Source: an uncultured Desulfovibrionaceae bacterium
Lineage (GTDB): Bacteria; Desulfobacterota; Desulfovibrionia; Desulfovibrionales; Desulfovibrionaceae
Length of the DNA: 34,835 nt
Assembly: GCA_944324045.1 (NCBI GenBank)
Contig: CALUUT010000089.1
Coordinates: 1-34,835, forward strand
Reading direction: 5' to 3'
The translations under genes and the position numbers were made by a program. Below are positions 34,459 through 34,835 of the stretch, piece after piece (positions within the stretch are counted from its first letter, which is position 1; every line of letters begins with the position of its first letter). Below the pieces are notes generated by a model, which saw only the letters and a program-made list of their open reading frames with translations, was not told the DNA's origin and made no database searches.

Positions 34459-34835
34459 TCACGTCCCTAAAAAAGGTGCGCCCTCTGGGTGCAACAAGAA
34501 GTCAGATATACGTTCCTGATTCATCGTCACGACAAAATCCCAAAACAATTGCTCCACCGTAAAAAGCCTGCGGCATTTATTGCGCAGTATGTAAATAGGC
34601 CGTCGCATGGGCATATCTCTAACCTGGATTTCCTGCAATTCACCGCGCTCCAACAAAGGAAGCGCAACCAGACGGCTTATCGCCGTTATACCCACACCTT
34701 GCCTGACTAAGGCAAGCACGCATTGAGAGTCAACTCCTTCAGCGCGTGTTTTCAGATCATACGGCGATACGCCTTGCGCAGACAAAGCCTGCATGAAAAT
34801 AGTTCGCGTCGCAGACCCCACAGGTCGCATAACCC
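34459..34835 (-). CDS. LysR-family regulator, C-terminal part (selenium-metabolism type likely)
   Basis: Only the C-terminal effector-binding domain lies inside the window; the frame is open at the right edge, so the N-terminal helix-turn-helix is outside. The motif MRPVGSATRTIFMQAL resembles the REPGSGTR segment of LysR proteins, followed by SQCVLALVRQGVGITAISRLVALPLLERGEL, the usual ligand-domain order. Its stop is 4 bases before the selD start. A LysR subgroup is known to be associated with selenium metabolism genes, and the position fits that subgroup; I cannot confirm it from the sequence alone. Confidence 0.85.
   Translation of the reverse strand, partial: VMRPVGSATRTIFMQALSAQGVSPYDLKTRAEGVDSQCVLALVRQGVGITAISRLVALPLLERGELQEIQVRDMPMRRPIYILRNKCRRLFTVEQLFWDFVVTMNQERISDFLLHPEGAPFLGT

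Overview
The window looks like chromosome from a Gram-negative sulfate reducer of the Desulfovibrio group (Desulfovibrionaceae). The grounds are a heptosyltransferase for lipopolysaccharide, a short F0-only ATP synthase operon followed by rex, a rplU-rpmA-obgE-proB run, and a selD gene with an in-frame UGA (selenocysteine) codon. The taxon is an inference from gene content and remembered gene order. Coding density is high, base composition is moderate, and gene-free stretches are AT-rich. I found no tRNA, rRNA, insertion sequence, phage gene or CRISPR array.

Layout. 1-6.5 kb: the end or all of an RluA-type pseudouridine synthase, an HU protein, a lipoprotein / TPR protein / M29 aminopeptidase run, and tyrS. 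6.2-13 kb (mostly minus strand): a small unknown ORF coupled to a YmdB-type phosphodiesterase, an iron-sulfur flavoprotein, a RarD-type transporter, a SLOG-like protein, an RRM protein, a coiled-coil protein and thiD. 12.9-15.2 kb (plus): a phenylacetate-CoA ligase and a secreted or membrane-anchored thermonuclease. 15.2-18.7 kb (minus): proB, obgE, rpmA, rplU and a small membrane protein. 18.9-24.1 kb (plus): an RlmD/RumA-type RNA methyltransferase, then two AtpI-like proteins, atpB and atpE, then rex and cobS. 24.2-28.2 kb: a TrmH-type methyltransferase and heptosyltransferase (minus), then rnhA, a DUF456 membrane protein and a TrmJ-type methyltransferase (plus).

28.5-31.7 kb (minus) is the most accessory-looking part: a TetR regulator, two related NTF2-fold proteins on either side of an iron-sulfur flavoprotein, and a third NTF2-fold protein. 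Palindromes lie in front of tetR and a strong promoter lies in front of the cassette. 32-34.8 kb: dinB (plus) converges on selD and a LysR-type regulator (minus).

Main points for a second look. (1) selD must be extended through a UGA codon at 34371-34373, followed by a bacterial SECIS-like hairpin; an ordinary ORF call loses the first 31 residues and the catalytic selenocysteine. (2) The TetR / NTF2 / flavoprotein cassette may be a small undescribed redox or ligand-sensing system. (3) The ATP synthase c subunit has alanines where the usual glycine-rich GxGxGxG helix is found, plus residues that match several Na+-site ligands.
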